A stretch of 64,000 nucleotides of DNA from VAZQ01 sp963739385 (GTDB taxonomy: Bacteria > Pseudomonadota > Alphaproteobacteria > Rhizobiales > Xanthobacteraceae). Shown here in pieces: positions 1-8,836 of the stretch; positions within the stretch are counted from its first letter, which is position 1; each line of letters starts with the position of its first letter. A program made the translations under genes and the position numbers. The stretch lies in the NCBI GenBank assembly GCA_963739385.1, contig CAVUAI010000035.1:62001-126000 (forward strand), in the 5' to 3' direction. The notes under the pieces were generated by a model. The model was given only the letters and a program-made list of their open reading frames with translations. It had not been told where the DNA came from and made no database searches.

Positions 1-2
1 TG

Positions 3-419
3 GCGTTGCGCGACATCAGGGCGGAGGTCGAGCTCGGCTATGACGTGGGGCTGGCCCTGAAGGAGGCCGAGCGCTGCCTCAATTGCGACGTGCAGACCGT
101 CTTCACCTCGTCGCTGTGCATCGAGTGCGACGCCTGCGTCGACATCTGCCCGATGGACTGCATCACCTTCACCGCCAACGGCGAGGAGGCCGACCTGCGC
201 ACGCGCCTCAAGGCGCCGGCAACGAACGTCACCCAGGACCTTTACGTGGCCAACGATCTCAAGACCGGCCGCGTCATGGTGAAGGACGAGGACGTCTGCC
301 TGCACTGCGGGCTGTGCGCCGAGCGCTGCCCGACCGGCGCCTGGGACATGAAAAAATATCTCATCGACATGACGCACGCGGATGACCAATGCCGAGCAGC
401 AGCCCGATCAGCAGCGTAA
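3..419 (+). CDS. C-terminal part of an iron-sulfur (ferredoxin-like) oxidoreductase subunit, cut by the window edge
   Basis: The frame is open at the left edge, so only about the last 138 residues are present. They contain two bacterial-ferredoxin motifs of the C-x2-C-x2-C-x3-C-P type (CIECDACVDICP near residue 40 and CLHCGLCAERCP near residue 100), each expected to bind a [4Fe-4S] cluster, and an extra CLNC pair near residue 26. Such a domain at the C-terminus of a GltD-like FAD/NAD(P)-binding oxidoreductase is common. A partner that passes electrons between NAD(P) and the downstream oxidoreductase is therefore likely, but the FAD part lies outside the window. The stop lies 31 bases inside the next gene, which indicates a co-transcribed unit. 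Confidence 0.8.
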   Translation, partial: ALRDIRAEVELGYDVGLALKEAERCLNCDVQTVFTSSLCIECDACVDICPMDCITFTANGEEADLRTRLKAPATNVTQDLYVANDLKTGRVMVKDEDVCLHCGLCAERCPTGAWDMKKYLIDMTHADDQCRAAARSAA

Positions 420-2254
420 ACGACTTCGTCGTCCGGTTTGCAAACGTCAACGGCTCGGGTTCCGCCAGCGCCAACGAGCTGTTCGCGCGCTCCGTGCTGC
501 GCATGGGCATCCCGGTCGCTCCCCGCAACATATTCCCATCCAACATCCAGGGGCTGCCGACCTGGTATGAGGTGCGCATCTCCGAGGCCGGGCATCTCGG
601 CGCGCGCGGCGGCACCGACCTCATGGTGGCGATGAACCCGCAGACCTGGGACAAGGACGTGGCGGGTATCGAGACCGGCGGGTACCTGCTCTACGATTGC
701 ACCAAGCCCATCCCCAAATCCAAGTTCCGCGACGACATCACGGTCATCGGCGTGCCGCTGACCGCCATCTGCAACCGCGAATATACCGATCCGCGCCAGC
801 GCCAGCTGTTCAAGAACATCATCTATGTCGGCGCGCTCTCGGCGCTGCTCGACATGGACATCAAGGTCGTCGAGCAGCTGGTCACCGAGCAGTTCAAGTC
901 GAAGGAAAAGCTGATCCAGGCGAACCTGCACGCGCTTCATCTCGGGCGCGACTGGGCGCTGATGAACCTGCAATGCCCGATCGGTCTGCGGCTGCGCCCG
1001 GCCAAGGCGGTCGGCGACCGTATCTTCATCGAGGGCAACTCGGCCGCGGCGCTGGGCGCGGTCTATGGCGGCGCGACGGTCTGCGCCTGGTATCCAATCA
1101 CGCCGTCGTCCTCGCTGGCCGATGCCTTCACCAGCCATTGCCGACGCCTGCGGACGGATCCCGAGACCAAGCAGAGCAAGGTCGCGATCGTGCAGGCCGA
1201 GGACGAGCTGGCCTCGATCGGCATGGTGATCGGCGCCGCCTGGAACGGCGCGCGCGCCTTCACTGCCACCTCGGGTCCCGGCATATCGCTGATGCAGGAG
1301 TTTTTGGGGCTCGCCTATTTCGCCGAGATCCCCGCCGTCGTGTTCGACGTGCAACGCGCCGGGCCTTCCACCGGGATGCCTACGCGTACCCAGCAGTGCG
1401 ACCTGATTTCCTGCGCCTATGCCTCGCATGGCGACACCAAGCATGTGCTGCTGTTCCCCGAGGATCCCGCCGAGGCTTTCGACTTCGGCGCCGACGCCTT
1501 CGATCTCGCCGACCGGCTGCAAACGCCGATCTTCGTCATGCTCGATCTCGACATCGGCATGAACCATCGCCTGTGCCGCCCGCTGACGTGGGACGACAGC
1601 CGCAAATACGACCGCGGCAAGGTGATGACCGCCGCCGATCTCGACGCCGGCAAGGATTTCGGCCGCTACCTCGACGTCGACGGCGACGGCATCCCCTACC
1701 GCACCTATCCCGGCACCCACCCGAGCAAGGGCTCGTTCTTCACCCGCGGCACCTCGCGCGACCGCTACGCACGCTACACCGAAGAAGGCGCGCCCTATGC
1801 CGACAACATGCAGCGGCTCATCCGCAAATTCGAGACCGCCAAGGACCTCGTCCCGCGCCCACTGCAGGCCAATTCCGCCAAGCCGACCAAATATGGCGTG
1901 ATCTATTACGGCTCGACCTCGCCCGCCATGGACGAGGCGATCCACCTGATCGAGGCTCGCGGCCAGTCGCTCAACCGGCTGCGCGTGCGCGCCTTCCCGT
2001 TCCATTCCAGCGTCACAAGCTTCGTTGCCGACCACGATTTCGTGTTCGTGGTCGAGCAGAACCGCGACGGGCAACTGCGCTCGCTGATCGTCAACGAATG
2101 CGGCATCGACCCGATCCGCCTGGTGCCGATTCTGCATTACGACGGGACGCCGATCACGGCGCGCTTCATCGCGCACGCCATCGGCGACCATCTCGACGCC
2201 CTGAAAGTCACGCCGCTGCGCAAGCTCGTGTCAGGACAGGACAGAGCATCCTGA
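389..2254 (+). CDS. korA: 2-oxoacid:acceptor oxidoreductase, fused gamma/alpha subunit (KorA type)
   Basis: This 621-residue protein is the thiamine-pyrophosphate enzyme subunit that oxidatively decarboxylates a 2-oxoacid, passing electrons to ferredoxin or a similar acceptor. Residues about 15-190 form the gamma (catalytic) domain. From about residue 215 the pyrimidine-binding alpha domain begins with the typical WYPITPSSSLADAF segment, followed by QAEDELASIGMVIGAAWNGA and SGPGISLMQE, and a C-terminal transketolase-like domain II. Length and domain order match the fused KorA/OorA-type subunit. It overlaps the end of the upstream iron-sulfur gene, and its partner begins 42 bases downstream. 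2-Oxoglutarate is the best guess for the substrate; pyruvate or an indolepyruvate-like acid cannot be excluded from sequence alone. Confidence 0.88.
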   Translation: MPSSSPISSVNDFVVRFANVNGSGSASANELFARSVLRMGIPVAPRNIFPSNIQGLPTWYEVRISEAGHLGARGGTDLMVAMNPQTWDKDVAGIETGGYLLYDCTKPIPKSKFRDDITVIGVPLTAICNREYTDPRQRQLFKNIIYVGALSALLDMDIKVVEQLVTEQFKSKEKLIQANLHALHLGRDWALMNLQCPIGLRLRPAKAVGDRIFIEGNSAAALGAVYGGATVCAWYPITPSSSLADAFTSHCRRLRTDPETKQSKVAIVQAEDELASIGMVIGAAWNGARAFTATSGPGISLMQEFLGLAYFAEIPAVVFDVQRAGPSTGMPTRTQQCDLISCAYASHGDTKHVLLFPEDPAEAFDFGADAFDLADRLQTPIFVMLDLDIGMNHRLCRPLTWDDSRKYDRGKVMTAADLDAGKDFGRYLDVDGDGIPYRTYPGTHPSKGSFFTRGTSRDRYARYTEEGAPYADNMQRLIRKFETAKDLVPRPLQANSAKPTKYGVIYYGSTSPAMDEAIHLIEARGQSLNRLRVRAFPFHSSVTSFVADHDFVFVVEQNRDGQLRSLIVNECGIDPIRLVPILHYDGTPITARFIAHAIGDHLDALKVTPLRKLVSGQDRAS

Positions 2255-2296
2255 TGCAAGAGACGCGACCGGACGCATGAGCTCGACGAGAACACC

Positions 2297-3352
2297 ATGA
2301 CCTACATCACCAAGCCCAAATTCCACCACCCGGCGCTGCCCAAGAACGCCCTCGGCTATACCCATCGCGACTACGAGGGATCGGTGTCAACGCTGTGCGC
2401 GGGCTGCGGCCACAACTCGATCTCGGGCGCGATCATCGAGGCCTGCTTCGAGCTCGACATCGCCCCGCACCGCGTGGCCAAGCTCTCTGGCATCGGCTGC
2501 TCGTCGAAGACCCCGACCTATTTCCTCGGCAACTCCCACGGCTTCAACTCCGTGCATGGACGTATGCCCTCGGTGCTTACGGGCGCCAATCTCGCCAACC
2601 GCGATCTCATCTATCTCGGGGTGTCCGGCGACGGCAATTCCGCCTCGATCGGGCTCGGCCAGTTCGCCCATGCGCTGCGGCGCGGGGTGAACATGGTTTA
2701 CATCGTCGAGAACAACGGGGTGTATGGCCTCACCAAGGGGCAATTCTCGGCGACCGCCGACCGCGGGTCGAAGTCGAAGCGCGGCGTGATCAACGCCGAC
2801 AATTCCATCGACCTCGTCGCCATGGCGCTGCAGCTCGGCGCCACCTATGTCGCCCGCTCGTTCTCCGGCGACAAGGCGCAGATGGTGCCGCTGATCAAGG
2901 CGGCGATCGAGCACGAGGGCGCGGCCTTCATCGACATCATCTCGCCGTGCGTTGCGTTCAACAATCACGCCGGCTCGACCAAGAGCTTCGACTATGTGCG
3001 CGAGCACAACGAGTCGGTGAACCGGCTCGACTTCATCACCGGGCGCACGCCGATCACAGTGGCCTACGAGCCGGGCGCGGTCGAGGTGGTCGAGCAGCAC
3101 GACGGCTCAAAGCTCGTGCTCAAGAAGGTCGCGGCCGACTACGACGCCAACGACCGGCTCGGCGCCATGAGCTTCCTGCAGCGCCATGCCGCGATGGGCC
3201 AGGTCGTCACCGGGCTGCTCTACGTCGATCGCGAGCCGGAGGACCTGCACCGCCACTTCAACACGGTCGAGGTCCCGCTCAACTCGCTGTCGGAGAAAGA
3301 GCTGTGCCCGGGCTCGGCAACGCTGGACAAGATCAACGCCAGCCTGCGCTGA
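2297..3352 (+). CDS. korB: 2-oxoacid:acceptor oxidoreductase, beta subunit (KorB type)
   Basis: This 351-residue subunit carries the pyrophosphate end of the TPP site. The motif GDGNSASIGLGQFAHA is followed about 25 residues later by VENNGVYGLTKGQ, the usual GDG...NN metal/TPP motif. Four cysteines at family-typical places (the CAGCGH pair near residue 35, GIGCSSK and ISPCVAFN) are expected to hold a [4Fe-4S] cluster. The ATG at 2297 begins MTYITKPKFHHP and lies 42 bases after the alpha subunit. With the preceding iron-sulfur gene this forms a three-gene set, which suggests an enzyme coupling a 2-oxoacid to a low-potential electron carrier. Downstream (3353-3467) there is only a short GC-rich stem (CCGCAC/GTGCGG) before the convergent gene. 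Confidence 0.9.
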   Translation: MTYITKPKFHHPALPKNALGYTHRDYEGSVSTLCAGCGHNSISGAIIEACFELDIAPHRVAKLSGIGCSSKTPTYFLGNSHGFNSVHGRMPSVLTGANLANRDLIYLGVSGDGNSASIGLGQFAHALRRGVNMVYIVENNGVYGLTKGQFSATADRGSKSKRGVINADNSIDLVAMALQLGATYVARSFSGDKAQMVPLIKAAIEHEGAAFIDIISPCVAFNNHAGSTKSFDYVREHNESVNRLDFITGRTPITVAYEPGAVEVVEQHDGSKLVLKKVAADYDANDRLGAMSFLQRHAAMGQVVTGLLYVDREPEDLHRHFNTVEVPLNSLSEKELCPGSATLDKINASLR

Positions 3353-3467
3353 CAGCGCTCCGTCCCGAAGCAACGAAGATCTCTGCCCTCCCGCCCGGCC
3401 GAAGAGCCGGGGCCAAGAGCCGCACGCGGTCGTGTGCGGTTCGCGACTCTCGCCCGGGAGCCGCACC

Positions 3468-4004
3468 TCACTGATTGGCCGTCAGCCACGGCTTGGTCGC
3501 GCACGCTTCCTTGACGGCATCCAGCATGCCTTTCGGCGGACCCATCGGCACACTCGTCACAATCGGGTTGCCGGTTTCCAGCACGCTCTTGAGGCTGGAG
3601 AGAATGAACGGCCAGCCCTGACGCCCGCCGGCGAGGATGGCGTCGGGCACCTCCCACTGGTGGGATTCGGTCATCGTCAGTTTCACGCTGCCGCCCATCG
3701 GCTCGATGTCGTAGGCCACCAGCGACGCAGGCAGCTCCCGGAAATCCTCCATCCCTTCGACGCTCCAAGTCGTTACGAGCCGGCGCGGCGGATCATATTC
3801 GACCACAACGCCCCGCATGTGGACGCGACCGTCGGGCGTGCGCAGGATGAAGCTGCCCCCGGCTCTCGGTTCCAGCTCGATGCTATGGCCGAAGAAATAC
3901 TGGCGGGTAAACTCGGCGCTGGTCAGCGCCTCCCACACCTTCTCCGGCGTGCTGGCGATGTAGGTGACGTAGACGGTGTTGGGCACGAAGTTCGGCTCGG
4001 TCAT
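3468..4004 (-). CDS. SRPBCC (AHSA1-like) domain protein partnered with an ArsR regulator
   Basis: The protein is 178 residues from the ATG at 4004. It is a single SRPBCC/START-like fold of the AHSA1 type: the N-terminal IASTPEKVWEALTSAEFTRQ segment, then FGHSIELEPRAGGSFILRTPDG and the C-terminal GWPFILSSLKSVLETG helix are typical. Proteins of this group bind small hydrophobic ligands in a deep cavity, but the ligand is not predictable. The start codon overlaps the stop of the upstream regulator (ATGA), so the two are translationally coupled. A longer open frame exists upstream, but it only mirrors the regulator gene in another frame. Confidence 0.88.
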   Translation of the reverse strand: MTEPNFVPNTVYVTYIASTPEKVWEALTSAEFTRQYFFGHSIELEPRAGGSFILRTPDGRVHMRGVVVEYDPPRRLVTTWSVEGMEDFRELPASLVAYDIEPMGGSVKLTMTESHQWEVPDAILAGGRQGWPFILSSLKSVLETGNPIVTSVPMGPPKGMLDAVKEACATKPWLTANQ

Positions 4005-4327
4005 TCCTGCGTCTCCAATCCGCGCTTGAGCTCGGCGAGCGCGCTCAAGCGCTGGCGCTCGTATTTGCCGATCCAGCGCTCGGCGATCTCGTGGATCGGC
4101 ACCGGGTTGAGGTAATGGAGCTTCGCGCGGCCGCGCCGCACGGTCGCGACGAGGTTTGCCTCTGCGAGGATCGCCAGGTGCTTGCTCACCGCTTGGCGCG
4201 TCATCGACGCACCGGTTTTGGCGAGCCCCGCGCAAAGCTCGTTCAGGGTCTGGCCATTCCTGGCATGGAGCCGGTCGAGAAGCTCCCGGCGGCTCACATC
4301 GGCCAGCGCCCTGAACACGTCATCCAT
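4001..4327 (-). CDS. ArsR/SmtB-family winged-helix transcriptional repressor
   Basis: The protein is 108 residues from ATG 4327 (MDDVFRALAD). The winged helix-turn-helix covers residues about 5-80 (LNELCAGL...TRQAVSKHLAILAEANLV, then the RRGRAKLHYLN wing). No metal-binding cysteine pair is present, so it is the metal-independent subtype that usually pairs with an SRPBCC protein, as here. A TTG at 4342 would add five residues, but it lies inside a palindrome that looks like the operator, so the ATG is preferred. The gene ends in an ATGA overlap with the SRPBCC gene. Autoregulation is inferred from the palindrome immediately upstream. Confidence 0.9.
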   Translation of the reverse strand: MDDVFRALADVSRRELLDRLHARNGQTLNELCAGLAKTGASMTRQAVSKHLAILAEANLVATVRRGRAKLHYLNPVPIHEIAERWIGKYERQRLSALAELKRGLETQE

Positions 4328-4338
4328 GGGCACAATAT

Positions 4339-4367
4339 GCAACCGTTTGGTTGCCTGTCAACCGGTT
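4339..4367 (-). promoter_or_regulatory. Candidate ArsR operator palindromes
   Basis: Just upstream of the ArsR start lies GCAACCGTTTGGTTGC (4339-4354), six-base inverted arms around GTTT. It is followed by a smaller palindrome AACCGGTT at 4360-4367. Position and symmetry fit an autoregulatory operator for a dimeric winged-helix repressor. Binding is inferred. Confidence 0.6.
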
Positions 4368-4424
4368 TTTTTGAAACGAGGCGCGCAACGCGATGACGGC
4401 CGCGGACGCCGCGGCGGGGCCGCC

Positions 4425-5474
4425 CTACTCTTCCGGAGACTCGACGATCGGGTCGTAGCGCCTGACGTCGAAGCCGATCAGATTCCACGACTGCTGCATG
4501 TGCGGCGGCAGCGGCGCGGTGACGTCGACCGTTCCGCCGCGCGGATGCGGCACCACGATGCGGCGCGCCAGCAGGTGCAAGCGATTCTGCATGCCGCCCG
4601 GCAGCTCCCAATTCTCCTTCGAGAAATATTTCGGATCGCCGACGATCGGATGACCGATATGCGCCATGTGCGCGCGCAGTTGATGCGTCCTCCCGGTCAC
4701 CGGCTTGAGCGAGAGCCAGGCGAGCTGGCGCGCGGCGGCTTCCACGACGGCATAATAGGTCACGGCGTGGCTTGCGCCCTCCTCGCCGTGGCGCGCAATC
4801 CGCATGAACAAATCGTCCTCGCGCTCCTCCTTGGCCAGGAAGGTCGAGATGCGCCCCTGCCGAGGCTTGGGTACGCCCGCGACCAGCGCCCAGTAGATCT
4901 TGCGCGCGGCGCGCGACCGAAAGGTCTTGGCGAGGGCGGAGGCTGCGAACCGGGTCTTGGCTACCAGCAGGCACCCGGCCGTGTCCTTGTCGAGCCGATG
5001 CACCAGGCGCGGTCGCTGACCGTGCGCGTCACGCAGCACATCGAGCATGCCGTCGAGGTGGCGCGTGGTGCCGGAACCGCCTTGCACGGCCAAGCCCATC
5101 GGCTTGTTGAAAACGAGCACGTCGGCGTCTTCGTAAAGCGTGATCGATTTGAGGAAGTCGCGGGTCGCGGCGTCGCCGCCGCCGGTGCGCGGCTTGGGCT
5201 GATCCAGCCGCAGCGGCGGGATGCGCACGGCCTGCCCGGCTTCGAGCCGCTGCTTGGGTTGCGCGCGCTTCCCGTTCACGCGCAGCTCGCCCTTCCGGAT
5301 GATGCGCTGGATATGGGAGAACGACAGCCCCGGGAAACGCGCCTCCAAAAAGCGGTCAACGCGCATGCCGGCTTCGTCGGCGGTCACCGTGCTGGTCTGC
5401 ACGCCGGTGGACGGCGCCGGGCTCTTGGCAATGCCGCCATCGCGGCCGCGGCCTTGCTTGGATGCCGCCCTCAT
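4425..5474 (-). CDS. RluA-family 23S rRNA pseudouridine synthase (RluC/RluD-like)
   Basis: The protein is 349 residues from ATG 5474. An N-terminal S4 RNA-binding domain (about residues 32-100, GMRVDRFLEARFPGLS...IRKGELRVNG) is followed by the synthase domain with the catalytic motif HRLDKDTAG; the aspartate is the nucleophile of the family. GRTHQLRAHM near residue 260 is also conserved. It converts specific uridines in large-subunit rRNA to pseudouridine. Its start overlaps the stop (ATGA) of the broken secreted-protein gene at 5471, showing that the original operon was rarA, secreted protein, rluA-like, now separated from its upstream part by the 11.8-kb insertion. Any promoter now driving it is unknown. 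The exact target uridines cannot be assigned. Confidence 0.92.
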   Translation of the reverse strand: MRAASKQGRGRDGGIAKSPAPSTGVQTSTVTADEAGMRVDRFLEARFPGLSFSHIQRIIRKGELRVNGKRAQPKQRLEAGQAVRIPPLRLDQPKPRTGGGDAATRDFLKSITLYEDADVLVFNKPMGLAVQGGSGTTRHLDGMLDVLRDAHGQRPRLVHRLDKDTAGCLLVAKTRFAASALAKTFRSRAARKIYWALVAGVPKPRQGRISTFLAKEEREDDLFMRIARHGEEGASHAVTYYAVVEAAARQLAWLSLKPVTGRTHQLRAHMAHIGHPIVGDPKYFSKENWELPGGMQNRLHLLARRIVVPHPRGGTVDVTAPLPPHMQQSWNLIGFDVRRYDPIVESPEE

Positions 5475-5748
5475 GGACACCGCCGCAATGCTTCCGCCGG
5501 CGCGCGGGCCCAATCGAGAACAAGCTGCGCGCCGCGCATCCTCAGCGTGATGGGAACGTTGCTGATGGCGCCCTCTCCCCAGCAGCGCGCGCCAATGTGC
5601 CAGGAATCACGCACCCGGTAGCTCGTCCGCACCACGCAGGCGCCGTCGCGCCACGTGAGCGTGAGCGGACCGACCAGCAATGGCGAGGTCACCGCGCCCT
5701 CGTCGGTGCAGGCCTGCGCGTCGGCCGCCCAGCGCCCCTCGAAGGGCT
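5471..5748 (-). pseudogene. 3' part of a small secreted-protein gene split by the integrated element
   Basis: This open frame has no start codon: it reads out of the 13-bp repeat at 5736-5748 as PFEGRWAADAQ and continues for 91 residues to a TGA that overlaps the rluA-like start (ATGA). The missing 5' end is found at 17541-17623, where a signal peptide ends in ...AWSAE followed by the same PFEG codons. Joining the two gives a protein of about 115 residues with a cleavable signal peptide and three cysteines in the mature part. No family was recognised. The perfect match of frame, repeat and operon overlaps on both sides makes the reconstruction strong. Confidence 0.88.
5736..5748. repeat. Left attachment-site core (direct repeat)
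   Basis: CCCTCGAAGGGCT matches 17541-17553 exactly. Read on the minus strand it encodes PFEG of the broken secreted protein. The core is flanked by nearly inverted arms (AGCCCT-TCG-AGGGGC here), the usual shape of a tyrosine-recombinase crossover site. Confidence 0.85.
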
Positions 5749-5863
5749 TTTCTCGTGTCTAGGGCTGTCCACAGCCGTCCGTAATTGTGTAGTGAGCCAT
5801 TGGAGTTGGCCGGTTTCCGGTACATATTGGTGCGGGGCAGTCTCAGGCTGTCCACACTGATGC

Positions 5864-5885
5864 ACTGGACACTGGCAGGACACAA
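5864..5885 (+). repeat. Left end repeat, candidate integrase arm-binding site
   Basis: This 22-base segment, starting ACTGGACACT and ending CACAA at the integrase start codon, matches 17448-17469 near the right end at 19 of 22 positions in the same orientation. TGTCCAC also occurs at 5766 and 5850. Repeats just inside both ends of an element are typical arm-type integrase sites. The function is inferred. Confidence 0.6.
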
Positions 5886-7132
5886 TGGCACCCCGGCTCC
5901 GCTCCCCGACCCTGGAAACCCGCACCGCTCGGCTCAAGCTCAAGGTCCGCCGCAAGCCGTATTTCGTCTCGGTCGCGCCCGGCGATCTCGCTCGGGCTAT
6001 CGCCGCAACCTCGGCCCCGGATCGTGGCTCGTGCGCTGCGCCGATGGCAAGGGTGGGGCGTGGACGAAGGGGTTTTCCACAGCCGACGATTTCGAGGACG
6101 CCAGCGGCGAGCAGGTTCTCGACTTCTGGCAGGCGCAGGTCCGCGCCCGCGAGTTGGTGCGCGGCAAGCACACCGACGCCAGCGAAGCCGGTGGCGGTGG
6201 CGCAGGCGCTCGGCGAGTATGAGCGCGACCTCGCCGCGCCGTGGCGGACTGGTCACCCATATCCAGCGGGTCCGCCGGCTGCTCGCCCCCGGCGCTGCTG
6301 GAGCGCCCGGTCGGGCTCGCTGGTCATGCGCGAGCTGCGGCGCTGGCGCGATAGCCGGCTCGCTCGCGGGCTGGCGGCCGGCTACCGTCACCCGCGACAT
6401 GCAAGGCGTTCAAGGCCGCGCTCAACTATGCCGCCGACCGCGATCCGACGATCACCAATCGCTCGGCCTGGACGGTCGGTCTCGCGGCTTTGCCCGACAG
6501 CCACGTCGCCCGCACCGACGCCGTCCTGAGCGACGACGAAATCCGCGCGGTCGTGGCGGCCTGCTACGCCGCCGGCGAGCGGCTTGGGCTGCTGGTTGAG
6601 GTCCTGGCCACGACCGGCTGCCGTCCGGTGCAAGCCGCCCGGCTGCGGGTCGGCGATCTGCTAGCCCGACAGGCTGCATGATGCCGCGCAGCGCCAAGGG
6701 CCGCGGCAAGAAGCGGATCGAGCGCCGCCCGCTCCCGATCCCGCCGTCGTTGGCGGCGAAGCTGCGCGCTGCCGCCGGCGATCGTCCGGCCGACGCTCCG
6801 CTCCTGCAACGGCCAGACGGGGTGGCGTGGCTGCACTCCGGGCACTCCGATTACAACCGACTATTTGAGCGCGCCCTGGCCGCTGCCGGCCTGCCCAAGG
6901 TGGTGCCCTACGCCCTGCGGCACAGCTCTATCGTCCGTGCTCTGCTCAGCGTGGGCTGTCGGCGCGGCTCGGTCGCCGACGCCCACGACACCTCGCGTCG
7001 TGATGCTGGAGCGGACCTACGCGAAATACATCGCCGACCATTCCGACGCGGCGCTGCGCACGGCGCAGATCGACCTGGCGCCCGCCGACCGCCGATCCCG
7101 TGGTGGTGCCGTTGCCGGCGAGGCGGCCGTGA
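5885..7132 (+). pseudogene. Tyrosine-type integrase/recombinase, multiply frameshifted
   Basis: Piecing together three frames recovers a complete tyrosine recombinase. The N-terminal RTARLKLKVRRKPYFVSVAPG is followed by a core-binding region (GPGSWLVRCADGKGGAW, ELRRWRDSRLARGL), the first catalytic arginine in TGCRPVQAARLRVGDL, the HxxR motif in YALRHSSIVRALL, and the tyrosine region MLERTYAKYIADHSD. These blocks lie in different frames, with shifts near 5980, 6225, 6260, 6398, 6670 and 6990, so no functional product is expected. The gene begins 137 bases inside the left end, the normal location for the integrase that recognises that end. The original stop is probably TGA at 7130-7132. Confidence 0.88.
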
Positions 7133-7162
7133 GCAAACGCCGCTGCCGCTCGAGGACCCGCG

Positions 7163-7296
7163 ATGGGTGGCCGCTCGAAGCTGAATCGCCGGCTGGATGA
7201 GGCGCACGCCAGCGTGCTAGCACGCGACGTCGCCGCTGCGCGGACCTCACTGAGAAACTGGCGAAGGGCAGGATCGCTCCATGCTGCGTGCGATAG
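7163..7296 (+). pseudogene. Remnant of a small element-encoded protein
   Basis: An ATG at 7163 opens a frame reading MGGRSKLNRRLDEAHASVLA. A frame change near 7245 is needed to continue as ADLTEKLAKGRIAPCCVR up to TAG 7294. The product would be about 43 residues with no recognised domain. It follows the integrase directly. Low information content keeps confidence modest. Confidence 0.4.
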
Positions 7297-7484
7297 CGGA
7301 CGTTGATGGCGCATCGGACCGCCGGACGCGGACGTTGTTGTCTGAGGTGTTCTGGCGCGACCAACTAGATTGTATAGCGGCCGAGAGGTTGCTTGTCATT
7401 CCTCGTCGCGCAAGCGCGGCACGCAATCGCAGGTTTGCGCGGCTTCGTGTTCTACGTCTGGGCGACCGGACTTAAAAAATATTC

Positions 7485-7765
7485 TTGGCACGGTCGCTGA
7501 AGCCGCCGAGCCGAAACAGCAGCCGACGCAAGAAACGCCCGGGAAACGTGGTTGTAAGCCGCGTTCACGACCGCGCTGAGCTGCAGTCTGTGGCGCTGTG
7601 GCTGGCGGTCCAGCGAAAGCAAGGTGCGCCGGAAAAGAGCCGCACCACGGTCGTCGATGAGTTACGGGCTTGGTGCATGCGGAACAAAAGAAAAGTGCCG
7701 AAGACAGCACGTTGTACGAAATTGTTGAGGCGGCTTTCCGAACCAAGCCTTTACTGAAATCCTGA
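7485..7765 (+). pseudogene. Hypothetical element protein with one frameshift
   Basis: A frame from TTG 7485 encodes a basic N-terminus, then HDRAELQSVALWLAVQRKQ and TTVVDELRAWCMRNKRKVP. Near 7700 the sense shifts frame to continue as EDSTLYEIVEAAFRTK and ends at TGA 7763. The second half only makes protein-like sequence after the shift. No domain was recognised; the helical, charged character would suit a small DNA-binding or regulatory protein, but this is a guess. Confidence 0.5.
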
Positions 7766-7847
7766 ATTAGCGGAATTAGCGGAATAGCGGAGGCGGTTTT
7801 CTACCGTGGTTCTAGCGTGTCCTTCGAAGCTCAACGGAGGACACGAA

Positions 7848-8112
7848 ATGGCCGTCCGAAATCACCGGCTGCGCACCGCGAAACCGTTGAAACCAGGAAG
7901 TGGGTGCGGCGGACTGCGGTCTGCCGTCCTACGCTTCAGCATTGAGGAATTTTGCGACGCCCACAGGCTTAGCCGGGCTCAGTACTACAATCTGCGAAGG
8001 CTCGGACAGGGGCCCGACTGAAGCCCGCGCCGGCGACCGAACTGTTATCATCACCATGGAATCCGCAGCTCGTTGGCGCCGCCAGCGGGAGAAGGCAGCG
8101 GCTCGCGCCTAG
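7848..8112 (+). pseudogene. AlpA/excisionase-like helix-turn-helix protein, one frameshift
   Basis: ATG 7848 follows a good ribosome-binding site (GGAGG at 7836-7840). The frame reads FSIEEFCDAHRLSRAQYYNL, a MerR-like helix-turn-helix of the AlpA/excisionase type, then stops; a shift near 8020 continues as EARAGDRTVIITMESAARW and ends RRQREKAAARA at TAG 8112. Such proteins act as directionality factors or activators of integrase in phage-like elements, which fits its place after the integrase. The frameshift falls between the recognition helix and the basic C-terminus, so the protein is probably dead. Confidence 0.65.
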
Positions 8113-8610
8113 AGCGGAAAGGGACGACCGCCCCGGCTCCACTGCTTCGGTTAGGGGCGGACTACACAGAAGCAGAGGCCGGTCACGGGTTCGAAAACAG
8201 GTGGCCGGCCAATTCGAAGGAGAACCGAAGATGTTCGGTTTCAGTTTTTTAGCATTGCTCGCCCCCACGCCACAACCCTCGCAGAGCGAGGCGGACGGCA
8301 AGCAGTTCGCGGGCGAGTTCTCTCCTCGGTTGGGCATGGCGACCGTTCCAGCGGTGCGCTGTGCCAAGTCGTTCCGGACCCGTTGCTTACACCGGCGGGT
8401 TCGGGGCGCATCCTGCCAGGCTTTGTGGGGCCGTCGCTCGAGCCCAAGCCCGCACCGCGGCGAGCTCGCGGCCGCGGATGGAGGACGGCGTCAACAGGGC
8501 AGTTCTGCGGGCGATCGCGGCCGGATGCCGCTATTCCACGGTGACGACCGCTGGCTGAGGCCGCTCGCGCCTGTAACGCCAGCGCTCACTACGCGCGCGC
8601 CGTCGTCGAC
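8113..8610. other. Stretch of the element without a recognisable gene
   Basis: Short frames exist here, one starting MFGFSFLALLAPTPQ at 8231, but none extends into convincing protein sequence or resembles a known family. I see no clear repeat, promoter or terminator. Confidence 0.4.
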
Positions 8611-8800
8611 TTGAACTACCCGGACCGGGAGGTTAGCCCAAGTGACCTCTTGGCGCGGCGCGCACTACTGGACGCGGCCTTGGACGGCGACATCGCGTTG
8701 CTGACGGCCGCGTACGAAACCCCCGTTGCCACGAACATCGTCGTCATCACCGACGAAGCCACACCAAGGAGGGCGTCGTCGCGAGGCGCCGCCGGTCAGA
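8611..8800 (+). pseudogene. Possible remnant of a small element protein
   Basis: A frame from TTG 8611 reads SDLLARRALLDAALDGDIAL followed by VVITDEATP, which looks coding, then degenerates into low-complexity sequence without a family match. It lies just before a better supported small gene. It may be the start of a protein whose end has decayed. Confidence 0.3.
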
Positions 8801-8836
8801 GCGCCGGCGCCTCCTTCAACAACAGGAGACCGAGCC

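Noticed and set aside
242..2191. A 649-codon minus-strand frame opposite korA
   Set aside because: Another antisense shadow; the + strand gene has clear family motifs.
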